From Thermoleophilia bacterium (lineage in GTDB: Bacteria; Actinomycetota; Thermoleophilia; RBG-16-64-13), in contig JAFGIH010000336.1 of assembly GCA_016929985.1 (NCBI GenBank), positions 1-5,746 on the forward strand: a stretch of DNA of 5,746 nt. Reading direction: 5' to 3'. Positions 5,557 to 5,746 of this stretch are shown one piece after another (within the stretch, counting starts at the first letter, position 1; every line of letters starts with the position of its first letter). The position numbers were made by a program, and so were the translations under genes. The notes beneath the pieces are model-generated. The model was not told the origin of the DNA. It saw only the letters and a program-made list of their open reading frames with translations, and ran no database searches.

Positions 5557-5746
5557 TCAGTAACCTGTCGATGCCCGTGCGTGCTGCCTCGCCATCGTGG
5601 TCCAGCCAGGCGCTTGGCTACCGACGGCGCTGAAGCCCCACTTCTCGTAGAATGCGATCGCACGGTGGTTCTTGTCCCACACGTCCAACCAGATCACATC
5701 GCAGCCCTTGTCCTCTGCCATGTTCAGACAGCTCTCCATGAGAGCC
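5557..5746 (-). CDS. PaiA-like GNAT acetyltransferase, C-terminal part (cut by right window edge)
   Basis: The reading frame is open to the window edge, so the true start lies to the right; the ATG at 5739 is internal (it aligns with Met115 of the complete acetyltransferase). The visible part, ALMESCLNMAEDKGCDVIWL then DVWDKNHRAIAFYEKWGF, is the second half of a GNAT domain. It matches the complete paralogue at 29 of 44 positions up to VGSQ. After VGSQ, similarity ends abruptly: the family motif SF-x-x-GDD-x-Q-x-D-L-x-M is replaced by APGWTTMARQHARASTGY and a TGA. Neither other frame restores the motif. The gene may be decaying after a small deletion or frameshift, or it may have a divergent tail. 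Activity is therefore uncertain. It stands 54 bases before the 551-residue cyclase and probably shares its transcript. Confidence 0.82.
   Translation of the reverse strand, partial: ALMESCLNMAEDKGCDVIWLDVWDKNHRAIAFYEKWGFSAVGSQAPGWTTMARQHARASTGY

Noticed and set aside
5557..5739. Complete 60-codon gene starting at the ATG at 5739
   Set aside because: The frame stays open to the window edge, and the ATG aligns with an internal methionine of the paralogue, so this is the end of a longer gene.

Overview
The window reads as ordinary bacterial chromosome at high GC (estimated by eye, low to mid 60s percent). It carries two core genes at the left edge and a signalling cluster over the rest. The MurJ sequence, the near-leaderless or Shine-Dalgarno-less starts of several genes and the PAS-GGDEF repertoire resemble a deep-branching high-GC Gram-positive (Actinobacteriota, Thermoleophilia- or Coriobacteriia-like). 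That placement is inference from remembered family sequences and is not proven here. No mobile element, CRISPR array, tRNA or rRNA was seen.

Left part (1-1833): the 5' end of rpsT (ribosomal protein S20, minus strand, TTG start) diverges from murJ (lipid II flippase, plus strand). A 57-base gap separates them. It holds what look like back-to-back promoters with overlapping -10 boxes. murJ then meets the next minus-strand gene tail to tail with a 31-base gap.

Right part (1865-5746, all minus strand, transcribed right to left): a partial PaiA-like GNAT acetyltransferase (runs off the right edge), a 551-residue PAS-PAS-PAS-GGDEF diguanylate cyclase, a complete 201-residue PaiA-like GNAT acetyltransferase, and a 430-residue PAS-PAS-GGDEF diguanylate cyclase. 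The order is therefore acetyltransferase, cyclase, acetyltransferase, cyclase. The two acetyltransferases are close paralogues (29 of 44 residues identical where both are visible). The two cyclases come from clearly different GGDEF subfamilies. Both cyclases keep the catalytic residues and the RxxD feedback-inhibition site, lack membrane segments, and carry no EAL or HD-GYP domain. They should be cytosolic c-di-GMP synthases controlled by ligands or redox state sensed by their PAS domains.

Most interesting points: the repeated acetyltransferase/cyclase pairing; the cysteine cluster in the first PAS domain of the 430-residue cyclase; a 15-bp tandem repeat that duplicates the stop codon of the 551-residue cyclase in frame; a 22-base gene overlap without a ribosome binding site; and the lost family C-terminal motif of the partial acetyltransferase.
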